34,214 nucleotides of DNA from an uncultured beta proteobacterium (GTDB taxonomy: Bacteria; Pseudomonadota; Gammaproteobacteria; Burkholderiales; Burkholderiaceae): the NCBI GenBank assembly GCA_903909925.1, contig CAIVXR010000277.1:1-34214 (forward strand). The letters are read 5' to 3'. Each line of letters opens with the position of its first letter. Positions within the stretch are counted from its first letter, which is position 1. The notes under the pieces were generated by a model, which worked only from the letters and a program-made list of their open reading frames with translations, made no database searches and had not been told where the DNA came from. A program made the translations under genes and the position numbers. Positions 8,693-20,725 of this stretch are shown here, piece by piece.

Positions 8693-8917
8693 TTAAGAGG
8701 CTTTGCTTATTTTTTGGAAGCTTTGAATTGCAGTCTGTGCAGCTGCTTCTAAAACATCCATTGGCATACGCTGGGAGCCCTGGACAATCATTAATGCATA
8801 AGGTTTTGCAAGAACGGCGGCTTCGGGGCACAAACGCAACTCCTCACCCTCTGCTGGGGACTGGCTACGCCAATAGTTAATTGCGGCCTCAAGCTCTTGA
8901 ATGCTGATATACAACAT
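8693..8917 (-). CDS. Small DUF3717-like protein
   Basis: 74 aa, MLYISIQELEAAINYWRSQSPAEGEELRLCPEAAVLAKPYALMIV; recalled as resembling the Burkholderiales DUF3717 family. Confidence 0.7.
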   Translation of the reverse strand: MLYISIQELEAAINYWRSQSPAEGEELRLCPEAAVLAKPYALMIVQGSQRMPMDVLEAAAQTAIQSFQKISKAS

Positions 8918-8930
8918 GGGATATTGGGGC

Positions 8931-9425
8931 CTACTTATCCTTTAGCGCAAGCATGGTGCCGCGGCATTTCTTTGCGCCGCATCGGCATTCATAATCTTTT
9001 TTCATCTGCTTAGTAATGCGGCCTTCGATGTCAAGAGAGTAGTCGTAAAACAACTCTTCACCAACCTCAAGGGCGCGTTTGGCGTAAATAAAAACGCGGG
9101 GCTCCCCCTTAAAAATATCTTCCTTAGTTTCGCAGCTCGGCTTGCAAGAGTGATTAATCCAGCGAGCGGCATTGCCGCCATACTTTGCATCAATGACGCG
9201 GCCGTCATCTAAGGAAAAGTAAAACGTATGGTTTGGATCCTTCTTGTCATGGGGGTGACGCTTCTGAGCCAGCTTCCAACTAATGCGCTCACCCGTGTAT
9301 TCAATAATGGCTTGGCCCTTCTTAATTGGCTTTACAACAAAAACACCTTTACCATGAATGGGCGAGGATTTAACAACAATAGATGACCGATCCACCTTGG
9401 GAGGCGTTAATTTTTTTGATTTCAT
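8931..9425 (-). CDS. SET domain-containing protein-lysine methyltransferase with post-SET Cys motif
   Basis: SSPIHGKGVFVVKPIKKGQAIIEYTGE, NAARWINHSCKPSCE, GEELFYDYSL and YECRCGAKKCRGTM are SET and post-SET motifs. Confidence 0.93.
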   Translation of the reverse strand: MKSKKLTPPKVDRSSIVVKSSPIHGKGVFVVKPIKKGQAIIEYTGERISWKLAQKRHPHDKKDPNHTFYFSLDDGRVIDAKYGGNAARWINHSCKPSCETKEDIFKGEPRVFIYAKRALEVGEELFYDYSLDIEGRITKQMKKDYECRCGAKKCRGTMLALKDK

Positions 9426-9427
9426 AT

Positions 9428-11932
<2,505 letters not shown>

Positions 11933-11937
11933 CTAAG

Positions 11938-13053
11938 TTAAATACGCATTGGCATCACAACATACTTAAAACTCTCTGAGCCAGGCAGAGTAATCACAGC
12001 ACTACTATTTGCATCGCCCAAACTAATTTGAACTTTTTCATTCTTAAGGTTCGCCAAAACATCTAATAAGTAACTTACATTAAACCCAATTTCTACTGTG
12101 TCGCCGCTGTACTCAGTTTCAATTTCTTCTTGAGCCTCTTCTTGCTCAGCATTGGTGGATTGAACGGTAATGCGGTTAGGTGAAAGCGAGAATCGAACCC
12201 CTTTAAACTTGTCCGTGGTAAGAATGGCCGCACGCTGAAGGGCTGCCTGTAAAACATCTCGACCGACAATTAAAGTATTTTTATGTCCTTTTGGAATTAC
12301 TCTTTGGAAGTCTGGAAACTTACCCTCAACCAATTTGGAAATTAATTCAATATCACCAAAGGCAAATTTGATTTGGTTTGTAGTGAGGCTAATTTCTAGG
12401 GGTTCGTCTGAGTCCTCCAAAAGATGCTGGCACTCTAAAATAGTTTTGCGAGGAACGATGATTTCCTGTCTTTGACCAGAGCCCGCTGGTGCTTCCGCCA
12501 ACTCAACTTGAGAATAAGCAAGTCGATGACCATCGGTCGCAACCGCCACAACCTCTTTACCTTCCACAACCAACAACATTCCATTAAGGTAATAACGAAT
12601 ATCTTGTTGCGCCATCGAGAAGTGCACTTGGCTAATTAATTGACGGAAACTTTTTTGCGACATCTTCCATGTGGCCGTAACTTCGCCAACACTTTGCATA
12701 ACTGGAAACTCTGCGGCAGATAGGGTCTGCAATGAAAAACGGCTTTTGCCACTTTGCACAACCATACGGTTGTCTTTTAAATTAAGAGAAACCGGTCCTT
12801 CTGGAAGTGCGCGCAAAATATCTAGAAGTTTTCTTGCCGCAACTGTGGTTGTAGCGTCCTCTGCCCCAACTCCAAAATTTGCGTTGGTAGTAATTTGAAT
12901 TTCAATATCTGTGGAGATGAAGGAAACCTTCTCACCATTTTTTTTAAACAAGAGGTTTGCCAAAATTGGCAGCGTGTGCCTACGTTCAACAATTCCACTA
13001 ACAACCTGAAGGGGTTTTAGTAAGCTATCGCGCGAAGTGTTAACGAGTTGCAT
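11938..13053 (-). CDS. dnaN: DNA polymerase III beta subunit (sliding clamp)
   Basis: 371 aa; VVSGIVERRHTLPILANLL near the N-terminus and C-terminal YVVMPMRI; lies between dnaA and gyrB. Confidence 0.98.
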   Translation of the reverse strand: MQLVNTSRDSLLKPLQVVSGIVERRHTLPILANLLFKKNGEKVSFISTDIEIQITTNANFGVGAEDATTTVAARKLLDILRALPEGPVSLNLKDNRMVVQSGKSRFSLQTLSAAEFPVMQSVGEVTATWKMSQKSFRQLISQVHFSMAQQDIRYYLNGMLLVVEGKEVVAVATDGHRLAYSQVELAEAPAGSGQRQEIIVPRKTILECQHLLEDSDEPLEISLTTNQIKFAFGDIELISKLVEGKFPDFQRVIPKGHKNTLIVGRDVLQAALQRAAILTTDKFKGVRFSLSPNRITVQSTNAEQEEAQEEIETEYSGDTVEIGFNVSYLLDVLANLKNEKVQISLGDANSSAVITLPGSESFKYVVMPMRI

Positions 13054-13315
13054 TGCTTTTAAATCCTTGTATATATCTTAGTAGTAATAGTAATAAGGCT
13101 TCTGATTTTAGTGGATAAGTCAAAAAACCCATATAAATCAACAAATTAGAAGACAAAAAACCTGTGGAAAACCCCTGTATAAACCTTGCACAAAAAGTGC
13201 ATAACTTTTTTCAACACCCTATTTTGCATGAAGCCCAAAACTTTCCACAATTTATCCACACACAATCCCCAAACTTATCCCTAGGGTTGTCCACAAGCTT
13301 ATCCACAAACAAAAA
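13054..13315. other. oriC: Replication origin (oriC) candidate in the dnaA-dnaN spacer
   Basis: DnaA boxes TTATCCACA at 13252..13260 and 13299..13307; near matches TTGTCCACA 13287..13295, TTATCCCTA 13275..13283, CTTTCCACA 13241..13249, TGTGGAAAA 13163..13171, AGTGGATAA 13110..13118; AT-rich tract and DnaA-trio array next to dnaN. Confidence 0.85.
13079..13096 (+). promoter_or_regulatory. DnaA-trio array (TAG TAG TAA TAG TAA TAA), candidate origin unwinding element
   Basis: Six consecutive trinucleotides matching the DnaA-trio consensus (3'-[G/A]A[T/A]-5'), 13 nt from the DnaA-box-like sequence at 13110..13118. Confidence 0.7.
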
Positions 13316-14743
13316 CTAAGCTTTCAGGGTTTGCTCAATCACGTGGATTTCGTGGTTTAGCTGTCCGTCGTGGGCCCGCTCTTCCGCAATCTTCCGAACT
13401 GCATGTAAAACTGTTGTATGGTCCCTGCCGCCAAAAAGTTCACCAATCTCAGGAAGGCTTTTTTGCGTTAGTTCTTTGGCCATAAACATTGCAATTTGGC
13501 GGGGCCTAGCAATATTAGCCGGTCTCTTTTTAGAGTACATGTCAGCAACCTTGATGCTATAAAAGTCCGCTACTGATTTTTGAATGTTCTCAACAGAAAT
13601 TTGTCGGTTTTGTATCGACAACAGGTCTTTCAGTGCTGTTCTAGCCACCTCAATCGTTACCTCTCGTCCATGAAAGCGCACAAAGGCCAATATCTTTCTT
13701 AGTGCTCCCTCAAGTTCTCGCACGTTCGAGCGCAGGTGCTTGGCCACAAAGAAGGCCACATCCTCAGACATCGGAATACCCTCGCTAATTGCCTTTTTCA
13801 TCAAAATCGCAACCCGCATTTCTAGCTCCGGCGGCTCAATGGCAACCGTTAGGCCAGAGTCAAAGCGCGAGATTAATCGGTCGTCAATGCCCGCCATCTC
13901 TTTTGGGTAGGTGTCGCTAGTAATAATGACCTGAGCCTTGTTGCTGAGAAGCGCCTCAAAAGCATAAAAAAACTCTTCTTGGGTTCTAGACTTACCACTA
14001 AAAAACTGGATGTCGTCAATTAACAAAAGGTCTAGTGAGTGGTAGTAGCGCTTAAAGCGGTCAAAAGCTTTTTGCTGATAAGCACGCACTACATCAGACA
14101 CATATTGTTCAGCATGGATGTAGCGAATGCGGGCGTTCGGCTTCTCTTTTAAAAGGTGGTTACCGATTGCGTGAATTAGGTGAGTCTTACCAAGGCCTAC
14201 CCCGCCGTATAAAAACATCGGGTTGTATGAGCTGCCAGGGTTATGTGCAACCTGAACAGATGCTGCTCTAGCAAGCTGATTTGCTTTACCAGTAACAAAG
14301 GTTTCAAAGGTGAGGTTGGGGTTGAGTTTTGAGTGATCCTCAATTTCAAACGCACTCTCCTCTAAAGAGGCGGAGGCCTCTTGAGAATAGGTTTGTTGTA
14401 CTTCGGGCGCCACAGTTTCCAAAATTACAGGGGCGCTGACAGGCGGTGTGGCGACCTCAACATCGAGGACAAAATTGACATTAATAGGTAAGCCAAAATA
14501 CTGTGAAGCCAACTCTTGAAAGCGATCGGCAAAAGTTTTTTTAATCCAATCCAGCTTGAATCGGTTTGGAGCACCAATTGTTAGTGAGTGATCACTTTCG
14601 TCAAAAGAGACGAGGGTTAAGGGCTGGATCCATGTTTTAAATTGTTGGGGTGATAGCTCGCGCGAAAGTGCGCTAACTGCACCATCCCAAAAACCTAAGG
14701 GGCTGATCGAATTTAAAGCGGGGGGATTTTGTAGGTTGCTCAT
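13316..14743 (-). CDS. dnaA: Chromosomal replication initiator protein DnaA
   Basis: [69 protein letters not shown] at 14743 ([42 protein letters not shown]) is preferred over the ORF-track start at 14788. Confidence 0.97.
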   Translation of the reverse strand: MSNLQNPPALNSISPLGFWDGAVSALSRELSPQQFKTWIQPLTLVSFDESDHSLTIGAPNRFKLDWIKKTFADRFQELASQYFGLPINVNFVLDVEVATPPVSAPVILETVAPEVQQTYSQEASASLEESAFEIEDHSKLNPNLTFETFVTGKANQLARAASVQVAHNPGSSYNPMFLYGGVGLGKTHLIHAIGNHLLKEKPNARIRYIHAEQYVSDVVRAYQQKAFDRFKRYYHSLDLLLIDDIQFFSGKSRTQEEFFYAFEALLSNKAQVIITSDTYPKEMAGIDDRLISRFDSGLTVAIEPPELEMRVAILMKKAISEGIPMSEDVAFFVAKHLRSNVRELEGALRKILAFVRFHGREVTIEVARTALKDLLSIQNRQISVENIQKSVADFYSIKVADMYSKKRPANIARPRQIAMFMAKELTQKSLPEIGELFGGRDHTTVLHAVRKIAEERAHDGQLNHEIHVIEQTLKA

Positions 14744-14778
14744 ATTTTTAGAGGATCCATTGTAGCGATGCTGCAAAG

Positions 14779-14787
14779 TTATCCACA
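14779..14787 (+). promoter_or_regulatory. DnaA box TTATCCACA upstream of dnaA
   Basis: Exact consensus match in the dnaA-rpmH spacer. Confidence 0.85.
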
Positions 14788-14809
14788 AGCTAAAAAAACG
14801 TGGAAAAGC

Positions 14810-14818
14810 TGTGGATAA
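14810..14818 (-). promoter_or_regulatory. DnaA box (TGTGGATAA on + strand) in the dnaA-rpmH spacer
   Basis: Exact reverse-complement consensus match, 22 nt from the opposing box at 14779..14787; a weaker CGTGGAAAA lies between them. Confidence 0.85.
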
Positions 14819-14965
14819 CTTGTGAACAATGTCAAAAAAGTAATATAAATTAATGGTTTAAGAGAAAACCACCTAAAAATAGAGAAAAACACCTATATAT
14901 TCTTCAAGATAGATTGACCTTTTGCTCTGCAACAAGGAAAATAATTGGTTTTCCTAGGATCTATC

Positions 14966-15100
14966 ATGAAAAGAACATACCAACCATCAGTAACACGTCG
15001 TAAGCGCACTCACGGTTTTCGCATTCGCATGAAAACTAAGAGCGGACGCGCAGTATTAAACGCCCGTCGCGCTAAAGGTCGCAAGCGTTTGGCTGTGTAA
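14966..15100 (+). CDS. rpmH: 50S ribosomal protein L34
   Basis: Translates to [44 protein letters not shown] (44 aa). Absent from the ORF track because of length. Confidence 0.99.
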
Positions 15101-15108
15101 TTTAGCCA

Positions 15109-15426
15109 TTGAACAGCGCTAGGATTTCTGAATTATTAAAAATAACCCCCAAGACAACTATGTTTTGGGGTATTTACCTTGCGCCTGCACAAGAGGGTTC
15201 TAAGCCAGACTTGGGTGTTGCGGTAGCTAAGAAATTAGCCAAAAGAGCAGTCGATCGTAACCGCTTAAAGAGAATGATTCGCGAATTAATCTGGGCTGCC
15301 CAAAAAGGCGATTTAAACAAAGATGTGGTCGTTAAGCTTAAAAAACCCATCGGTCGCGGAACGGCTGGTAGGCTTAGAAAAAAAGAAAAAGAACTTCTTC
15401 GCTCTCAGATCTCGGGATTAATTTAA
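15109..15426 (+). CDS. rnpA: Ribonuclease P protein component
   Basis: LGVAVAKKLAKRAVDRNRLKRMIRELIW is the RnpA signature; position between rpmH and yidD; TTG start. Confidence 0.95.
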   Translation: MNSARISELLKITPKTTMFWGIYLAPAQEGSKPDLGVAVAKKLAKRAVDRNRLKRMIRELIWAAQKGDLNKDVVVKLKKPIGRGTAGRLRKKEKELLRSQISGLI

Positions 15427-15427
15427 G

Positions 15428-15661
15428 GTGAGCCTCTTAAACAGCATCGCATTAAGGTTGGTAAAAAGTTACCAACTGTTTTTGAGTCCTTATATGGGCA
15501 TGCACTGTAAATATGTACCAAGTTGCTCACAATACGCCTGCGACTGCTTCAATCATTATGGTTTTATAAAAAGCTCTGGCCTTGTTGCATGGCGCATTCT
15601 GCGTTGCAACCCCTGGGCACAGGGCGGCCATGATCCTGCGGTAAAACAAATATCTCATTAA
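15428..15661 (+). CDS. yidD: Membrane protein insertion efficiency factor YidD
   Basis: YQLFLSPYMGMHCKYVPSCSQYACDCFNHYG and RILRCNPWAQGGHDPA; GTG start. Confidence 0.97.
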   Translation: MSLLNSIALRLVKSYQLFLSPYMGMHCKYVPSCSQYACDCFNHYGFIKSSGLVAWRILRCNPWAQGGHDPAVKQISH

Positions 15662-15676
15662 CTTAAGCGAACGCAA

Positions 15677-17350
15677 ATGGACTTTAAAAAAACAATTCTT
15701 TGGGCAGTGTTCTCGATGTCGGGCCTCATGCTCTACAGCAATTGGCAGGTTCATGAGGGCAAACCATCTATATTTGGTGGCGCACCAGCCAACTCAACAG
15801 CGCCTGCTGACAAGTCCTCAACAAGCAATAAAGCAGATGTACCAAATCAAATATCAGGCGCACCAACAGTTGCTGCAACTCCGGCGGTTAATACTGGCGC
15901 AATCGAAAGCGCTGAAAAATTCATATTAAAAAATGATGTATTGGTATTGGAAATTAGCGCTAACGGCGCGAATGTGATCGATGCAAAACTACTGAAAGCG
16001 TTAACCGCAGAAAATACGCCTGTTGAATTGTTCCAGTACACAGCAACCCACAAATATTTTGCCCGCTCAGGCCTGATTTCTCTGAACAACAATGATTTAC
16101 CAAATCATACGAGCACTTTTAAGCTTGTGCAGGCTGCCAAGGATGACTCAGGGAAGCATTATCTAACCCTTGCTACTGAGCGCAATGGCGTAAAGCTAGA
16201 AAAAACGTTTACCCTCAACCCAGGAAGCTATGTGGTTGAAGTCGACCATCGCGTGTCTCAGTCGAGCGCTAACGCTTCACCACTAGTTCTGTACACGGAG
16301 CTAGTGCGAGATGGTAGCCAAGAGCAAAAAATTGGACCATTTGGCGGCGCTTTTTCAGCGAGCACTTTTACTGGCCCAGCCGTTTATACCGATAAAGAAA
16401 AATTCAATAAGCTGGAATTTACGGCGATTGATAAAAACAAAATTACAACCCCAAGTCAAGTTGCTGCTGGAGAACCTGGCTGGATTGCAATGGTCCAACA
16501 TTATTTTGCTGGAGCATGGATTCCAAGTGATAAGTTTGCTCGCGATATTTATGCTGGGAAAATTGACAACGGTTTATATCGCATTGGCATGCAAACCCCC
16601 CTTGGTGTTGTAGCTCCAGGCTCAATTGTCGTCGAAAAATCCCGCCTCTTTGTTGGGCCACAAGAGGAAAGTATTTTAGAAACAATTGCTCCCGGTTTCG
16701 AGTTGCTTAAAGACTATGGTTACTTAACTATTCTGGCGAAACCCATCTTCTGGCTATTAGAAAAAATTCATGGCTATGTTGGAAATTGGGGCTGGGCAAT
16801 TATCCTGCTTACGATTTTGATTAAATTGGTCTTCTTCCCACTTTCTGCTGCAAGCTACAAATCAATGGCACGCATGAAAGAAGTTCAGCCGCGCTTAATG
16901 GCAATGAGAGAGCAATACAAGGGCGATCCACAGAAACTCAATCAAGCAATGATGGAGATGTACCGCAAAGAAAAAATTAATCCACTGGGCGGATGTTTAC
17001 CTGTGGTTATACAGATCCCCGTATTTATTTCTTTATATTGGGTATTGTTGTCCTCCGTTGAGATGCGTGGGGCTCCTTGGGTTTTATGGATCCACGACCT
17101 ATCGGTTCCAGACCCGTATTACATCTTGCCAGTCATCATGGCTGTTTCGATGTTTGTGCAAACCAAACTCAACCCAACACCACCCGATCCTATTCAGGCA
17201 AAGGTGATGATGTACATGCCCATCATATTTTCGGTCATGTTCTTTTTCTTCCCAGCAGGCCTGGTGTTGTACTGGGTGGTTAACAACTTGCTATCAATTG
17301 CGCAACAATGGCAGATCAACCAAATTTTTGGAAAAAAAGAAGCCAAGTAA
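15677..17350 (+). CDS. yidC: Membrane protein insertase YidC
   Basis: WGWAIILLTILIKLVFFPLSAASYKSMARMKEVQPRL, NPLGGCLPVVIQIPVFISLYWVL, PAGLVLYWVVNNLLSIAQQW. Confidence 0.98.
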   Translation: MDFKKTILWAVFSMSGLMLYSNWQVHEGKPSIFGGAPANSTAPADKSSTSNKADVPNQISGAPTVAATPAVNTGAIESAEKFILKNDVLVLEISANGANVIDAKLLKALTAENTPVELFQYTATHKYFARSGLISLNNNDLPNHTSTFKLVQAAKDDSGKHYLTLATERNGVKLEKTFTLNPGSYVVEVDHRVSQSSANASPLVLYTELVRDGSQEQKIGPFGGAFSASTFTGPAVYTDKEKFNKLEFTAIDKNKITTPSQVAAGEPGWIAMVQHYFAGAWIPSDKFARDIYAGKIDNGLYRIGMQTPLGVVAPGSIVVEKSRLFVGPQEESILETIAPGFELLKDYGYLTILAKPIFWLLEKIHGYVGNWGWAIILLTILIKLVFFPLSAASYKSMARMKEVQPRLMAMREQYKGDPQKLNQAMMEMYRKEKINPLGGCLPVVIQIPVFISLYWVLLSSVEMRGAPWVLWIHDLSVPDPYYILPVIMAVSMFVQTKLNPTPPDPIQAKVMMYMPIIFSVMFFFFPAGLVLYWVVNNLLSIAQQWQINQIFGKKEAK

Positions 17351-17389
17351 TTTTCTGATGGCATAGGGTTGAATGGAAAAGGCACAGCA

Positions 17390-18748
17390 ATGATGACTAG
17401 AAAGCTGCCTATCATTGCTGTAGCCACCGCCCCTGGCAAGGCAGGCGTTGGGGTTGTGCGCATTAGTGGAAAAAATCTTTGCGCAATTACAAAAGCGCTT
17501 TTTCAAAAAGAGCTAGCTCCGCGACAAGCCCATTTGCTCACCTTGCGTGATGCTGATGGGCAAACCATCGACCAACTCATTGCCATTTATTTTGTAGCCC
17601 CTGCTTCGTTTACAGGCGAAGATGTTTTAGAGCTGCAATGTCATGGAGGACCCCAACTTCTCGAGTTGGTAATTAAGCGCTGCCTCGAGTTAGGCAAAGA
17701 TGGCGGGCTGGTAATGGCAGAACCTGGCGAATTTACCTTGCGCGCTTATCTGAATAACAAAATCGATTTAGCGCAGGCCGAGGCTATTGCGGATTTAATC
17801 GATGCTCAGAGTGAGGCCGCCGTTCGTGGCGCTGCTAGATCGTTGCAGGGGGCCTTCTCGGAGGGCATTAACGATCTGATTGAAGAAATTACGCAATTAC
17901 GTATTTTAGTGGAGTCAACCTTAGACTTTCCCGAAGAAGAAATTGAGTTTTTAGAGAATGCCCAAGCACGCCAACGTTTGGCCGCAGTGAAAGAGAAATT
18001 ACAGTCCTTACGCGACGGAGCCAAACAGGGAAAAATTTTGCGCGATGGTATTTCGCTGGTTTTAGCTGGCGCTCCAAATGTTGGAAAGAGCTCCTTACTC
18101 AACAGACTTGCTGGTGAAGAGGTTGCAATTGTCACTCCTATTGCTGGCACTACGCGAGATCGTGTGAAAGAAAGCATCACTATCGAGGGCGTACCAATGC
18201 ACATCATCGATACAGCCGGCTTGCGCGAGACAGAGGACCTAGTCGAGGCAAAAGGGATTGAAAGATCTTGGGATGCCATACGTTTAGCGGATTTGGTGAT
18301 CTTTTTGACTGACCCCAATTCTGGCGAAGATGGTTTGAGGGAACAGATTCTTGGGAAGATTCCATTAAAATGCCCGGTTTTAGAGGTTACTAATAAGTCA
18401 GATTTGCTAGCTATCAGCTCGGCTGTGCCTCCAAAAGGAGCAATTTTGATTTCTGCTAAAACAGGCGCTGGAATTGAGGTCTTAAAGCAGCAGATATTAG
18501 GAATAGTGGGCTGGAATGGGTCTCAAGAGGGCGCAATAGTGGCCAGAAGAAGGCATTTAGACTGCCTAGAGCGGGCTGCGGAGCACATTGCAAAATCCGA
18601 ACAATTCGCAGCAAATGGCAACAATTCGCTGGAATTATTCGCAGAAGAGCTATTTTTAGCCCAAAATCACCTCGGGCAAATCACTGGGAAGCTGCTTTCC
18701 GATGAGCTTTTGGGCAAAATTTTTAGCCAATTTTGCATTGGCAAATAA
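17390..18748 (+). CDS. mnmE: tRNA modification GTPase MnmE (TrmE)
   Basis: IIAVATAPGKAGVGVVRISG, GAPNVGKSSLLNRLAGEEVAIVTPIAGTTRD, C-terminal LGKIFSQFCIGK. ATG at 17390 or 17393 is preferred over the TTG at 17369. Confidence 0.97.
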   Translation: MMTRKLPIIAVATAPGKAGVGVVRISGKNLCAITKALFQKELAPRQAHLLTLRDADGQTIDQLIAIYFVAPASFTGEDVLELQCHGGPQLLELVIKRCLELGKDGGLVMAEPGEFTLRAYLNNKIDLAQAEAIADLIDAQSEAAVRGAARSLQGAFSEGINDLIEEITQLRILVESTLDFPEEEIEFLENAQARQRLAAVKEKLQSLRDGAKQGKILRDGISLVLAGAPNVGKSSLLNRLAGEEVAIVTPIAGTTRDRVKESITIEGVPMHIIDTAGLRETEDLVEAKGIERSWDAIRLADLVIFLTDPNSGEDGLREQILGKIPLKCPVLEVTNKSDLLAISSAVPPKGAILISAKTGAGIEVLKQQILGIVGWNGSQEGAIVARRRHLDCLERAAEHIAKSEQFAANGNNSLELFAEELFLAQNHLGQITGKLLSDELLGKIFSQFCIGK

Positions 18749-18838
18749 GAGGCGCATCCAGCGCCCCTTTAAAGGGTAAAAGATCCCCAAAATGATAAAA
18801 TCGTCGGATTAGAAAATTAAATCTTCAAGGGTAAATAC

Positions 18839-20704
18839 ATGACTTTTGCAACTGCAGACCAAATTGATGCAAATGCGCCAGCTTACGTAAAAAACAAGCA
18901 ATTGATTGGGTGGGTGAGCGAGATTGCCGCACTGACTAAGCCAGACGCAATTCATTGGTGCGATGGTTCCCAGGCTGAATATGATGAACTTTGTGAGCTT
19001 TTAGTCAAGGCCGGTGTATTTAAGCGCTTAAACCCAGCTAAGCGCAAAAATTCATTTTTAGCTCTCTCAGATCCTGAGGATGTGGCACGCGTTGAAGACC
19101 GCACATTTATCTGCTCTGCAAAAAAAGAAGACGCAGGCCCTACCAATAACTGGGTAGAGCCAAACGAAATGCGCGCAACTTTAAATCCTTTATTTGATGG
19201 TTGCATGCGTGGCAGAACAATGTATGTGGTGCCCTTCTCCATGGGTCCAATAGGCTCTCCAATTGCCCACATTGGTGTTGAGCTCTCTGACAGCCCTTAT
19301 GTTGCAATCAATATGCGCTTGATGACTCGTATGGGCAAGGCTGTGATTGATCAGTTGGGCGCTACGGGCGCGTTTGTGCCTTGTATTCATTCCGTTGGCA
19401 AGCCGCTGGCGGCTGGTGAAAAAGATGTCGCATGGCCTAACAATAAGACCAAGTACATCGTTCACTACCCAGAAACGCGCGAGATCTGGTCATTTGGTTC
19501 TGGATACGGCGGCAATGCATTGTTAGGAAAAAAATGTTTTGCACTTCGCATTGCATCCAATATGGGTCGCGAACAAGGTTGGTTGGCAGAACATATGTTG
19601 ATTTTGGGTGTAACTTCGCCCGAAGGAAAAAAATACCATATCGCAGCTGCGTTTCCATCCGCCTGCGGCAAAACTAACTTCTCCATGATGATTCCACCAA
19701 AAGGATTTGATGGTTGGAAGGTAACTACGATTGGTGATGACATTGCATGGATTAAGCCACGCAAAGACCCAGTCACCGGCAAGACTCGCTTATTTGCGAT
19801 TAATCCAGAGTCTGGTTATTTCGGGGTTGCCCCAGGTACAAACCGTCAAACCAATCAGAACTGCATTGACTCTTTAAATCAGGATGTCATTTTTACTAAT
19901 GTTGGACTTACTGACGATGGTGATGTTTGGTGGGAAGGTTTAACAGACACTCCACCAGCGCATTTGATTGACTGGCAAGGTAAAGATTGGACTCCAGCAG
20001 ACGGTGCCGCTGGCCGCAAAGCTGCCCACCCAAACTCACGCTTCACAGTTGCTGCAACCAACAACCCAGCGGTTGACCCTAAGTGGGATGATCCAGAGGG
20101 CGTTCCAATTGATGCGTTCTTGTTTGGCGGTCGTCGCTCAAACACAGTGCCCTTGGTTAGTGAGGCGCGTGATTGGGTAGAGGGTGTTTACATGGCCGCT
20201 ACCCTTGGATCAGAAACTACCGCAGCGATCACGGGTCAAATTGGTGTTGTGCGTCGCGACCCATTTGCGATGATTGCATTTGCTGGTTACAACATGAGCG
20301 ACTACTTCCAGCATTGGCTCAATATCGGCAAGAAGTTAGAAGCCGAAGGCGCTGTTTTGCCTAAGATCTATTGCGTTAACTGGTTCCGCAAGGATGAGAG
20401 CGGCAAATTTGTTTGGCCAGGCTTTGGCGAAAACATGCGCGTACTTTCTTGGATTTTGGAGCGCGCTGAAGGTAAAGCAAAAGGTAAAGAAACGCCATTT
20501 GGTATTTGTCCAGAGCATGGTGATATGCATTGGAATGGGCTTGACTATTCAGTTGAAAAGTTTGCTAAAGCCATTCATGTTGCTGTTGATGACTGGAAGA
20601 ATGAGTTGAAACTTCACACCGAGTTGTTTGATCATCTTGGCGATCGCCTGCCAAAAGAGATGAAAGAAACTCGCGCGAAGATTGAACAACGCTTAAACGC
20701 TTAA
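18839..20704 (+). CDS. pckG: Phosphoenolpyruvate carboxykinase (GTP)
   Basis: 621 aa; [19 protein letters not shown] kinase-1 motif, [40 protein letters not shown]. Confidence 0.97.
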   Translation: MTFATADQIDANAPAYVKNKQLIGWVSEIAALTKPDAIHWCDGSQAEYDELCELLVKAGVFKRLNPAKRKNSFLALSDPEDVARVEDRTFICSAKKEDAGPTNNWVEPNEMRATLNPLFDGCMRGRTMYVVPFSMGPIGSPIAHIGVELSDSPYVAINMRLMTRMGKAVIDQLGATGAFVPCIHSVGKPLAAGEKDVAWPNNKTKYIVHYPETREIWSFGSGYGGNALLGKKCFALRIASNMGREQGWLAEHMLILGVTSPEGKKYHIAAAFPSACGKTNFSMMIPPKGFDGWKVTTIGDDIAWIKPRKDPVTGKTRLFAINPESGYFGVAPGTNRQTNQNCIDSLNQDVIFTNVGLTDDGDVWWEGLTDTPPAHLIDWQGKDWTPADGAAGRKAAHPNSRFTVAATNNPAVDPKWDDPEGVPIDAFLFGGRRSNTVPLVSEARDWVEGVYMAATLGSETTAAITGQIGVVRRDPFAMIAFAGYNMSDYFQHWLNIGKKLEAEGAVLPKIYCVNWFRKDESGKFVWPGFGENMRVLSWILERAEGKAKGKETPFGICPEHGDMHWNGLDYSVEKFAKAIHVAVDDWKNELKLHTELFDHLGDRLPKEMKETRAKIEQRLNA

Positions 20705-20725
20705 GCATTTCTTCACATTAGTTAA

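Noticed and set aside
14744-14788. Upstream N-terminal extension of DnaA ([15 protein letters not shown])
   Set aside because: Would place the DnaA box at 14779..14787 inside the coding region; the downstream ATG at 14743 gives a normal DnaA N-terminus.
17806-18318. 170-aa - strand ORF antisense to mnmE
   Set aside because: Fully opposite the conserved GTPase domain of MnmE; no family resemblance.
18600-18650. Repeated AATTCGC heptamers near the mnmE 3' end
   Set aside because: Encodes ordinary residues of MnmE (EQFAANGNNSLELFAEE); too short and coding-constrained to call a repeat element.
18751-18776. GGCGC-atcca-GCGCC hairpin plus CCCTTTAAAGGG palindrome after mnmE as an intrinsic terminator
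   Set aside because: Stem is short and lacks a following T tract; could be a weak terminator but not supported enough to call.
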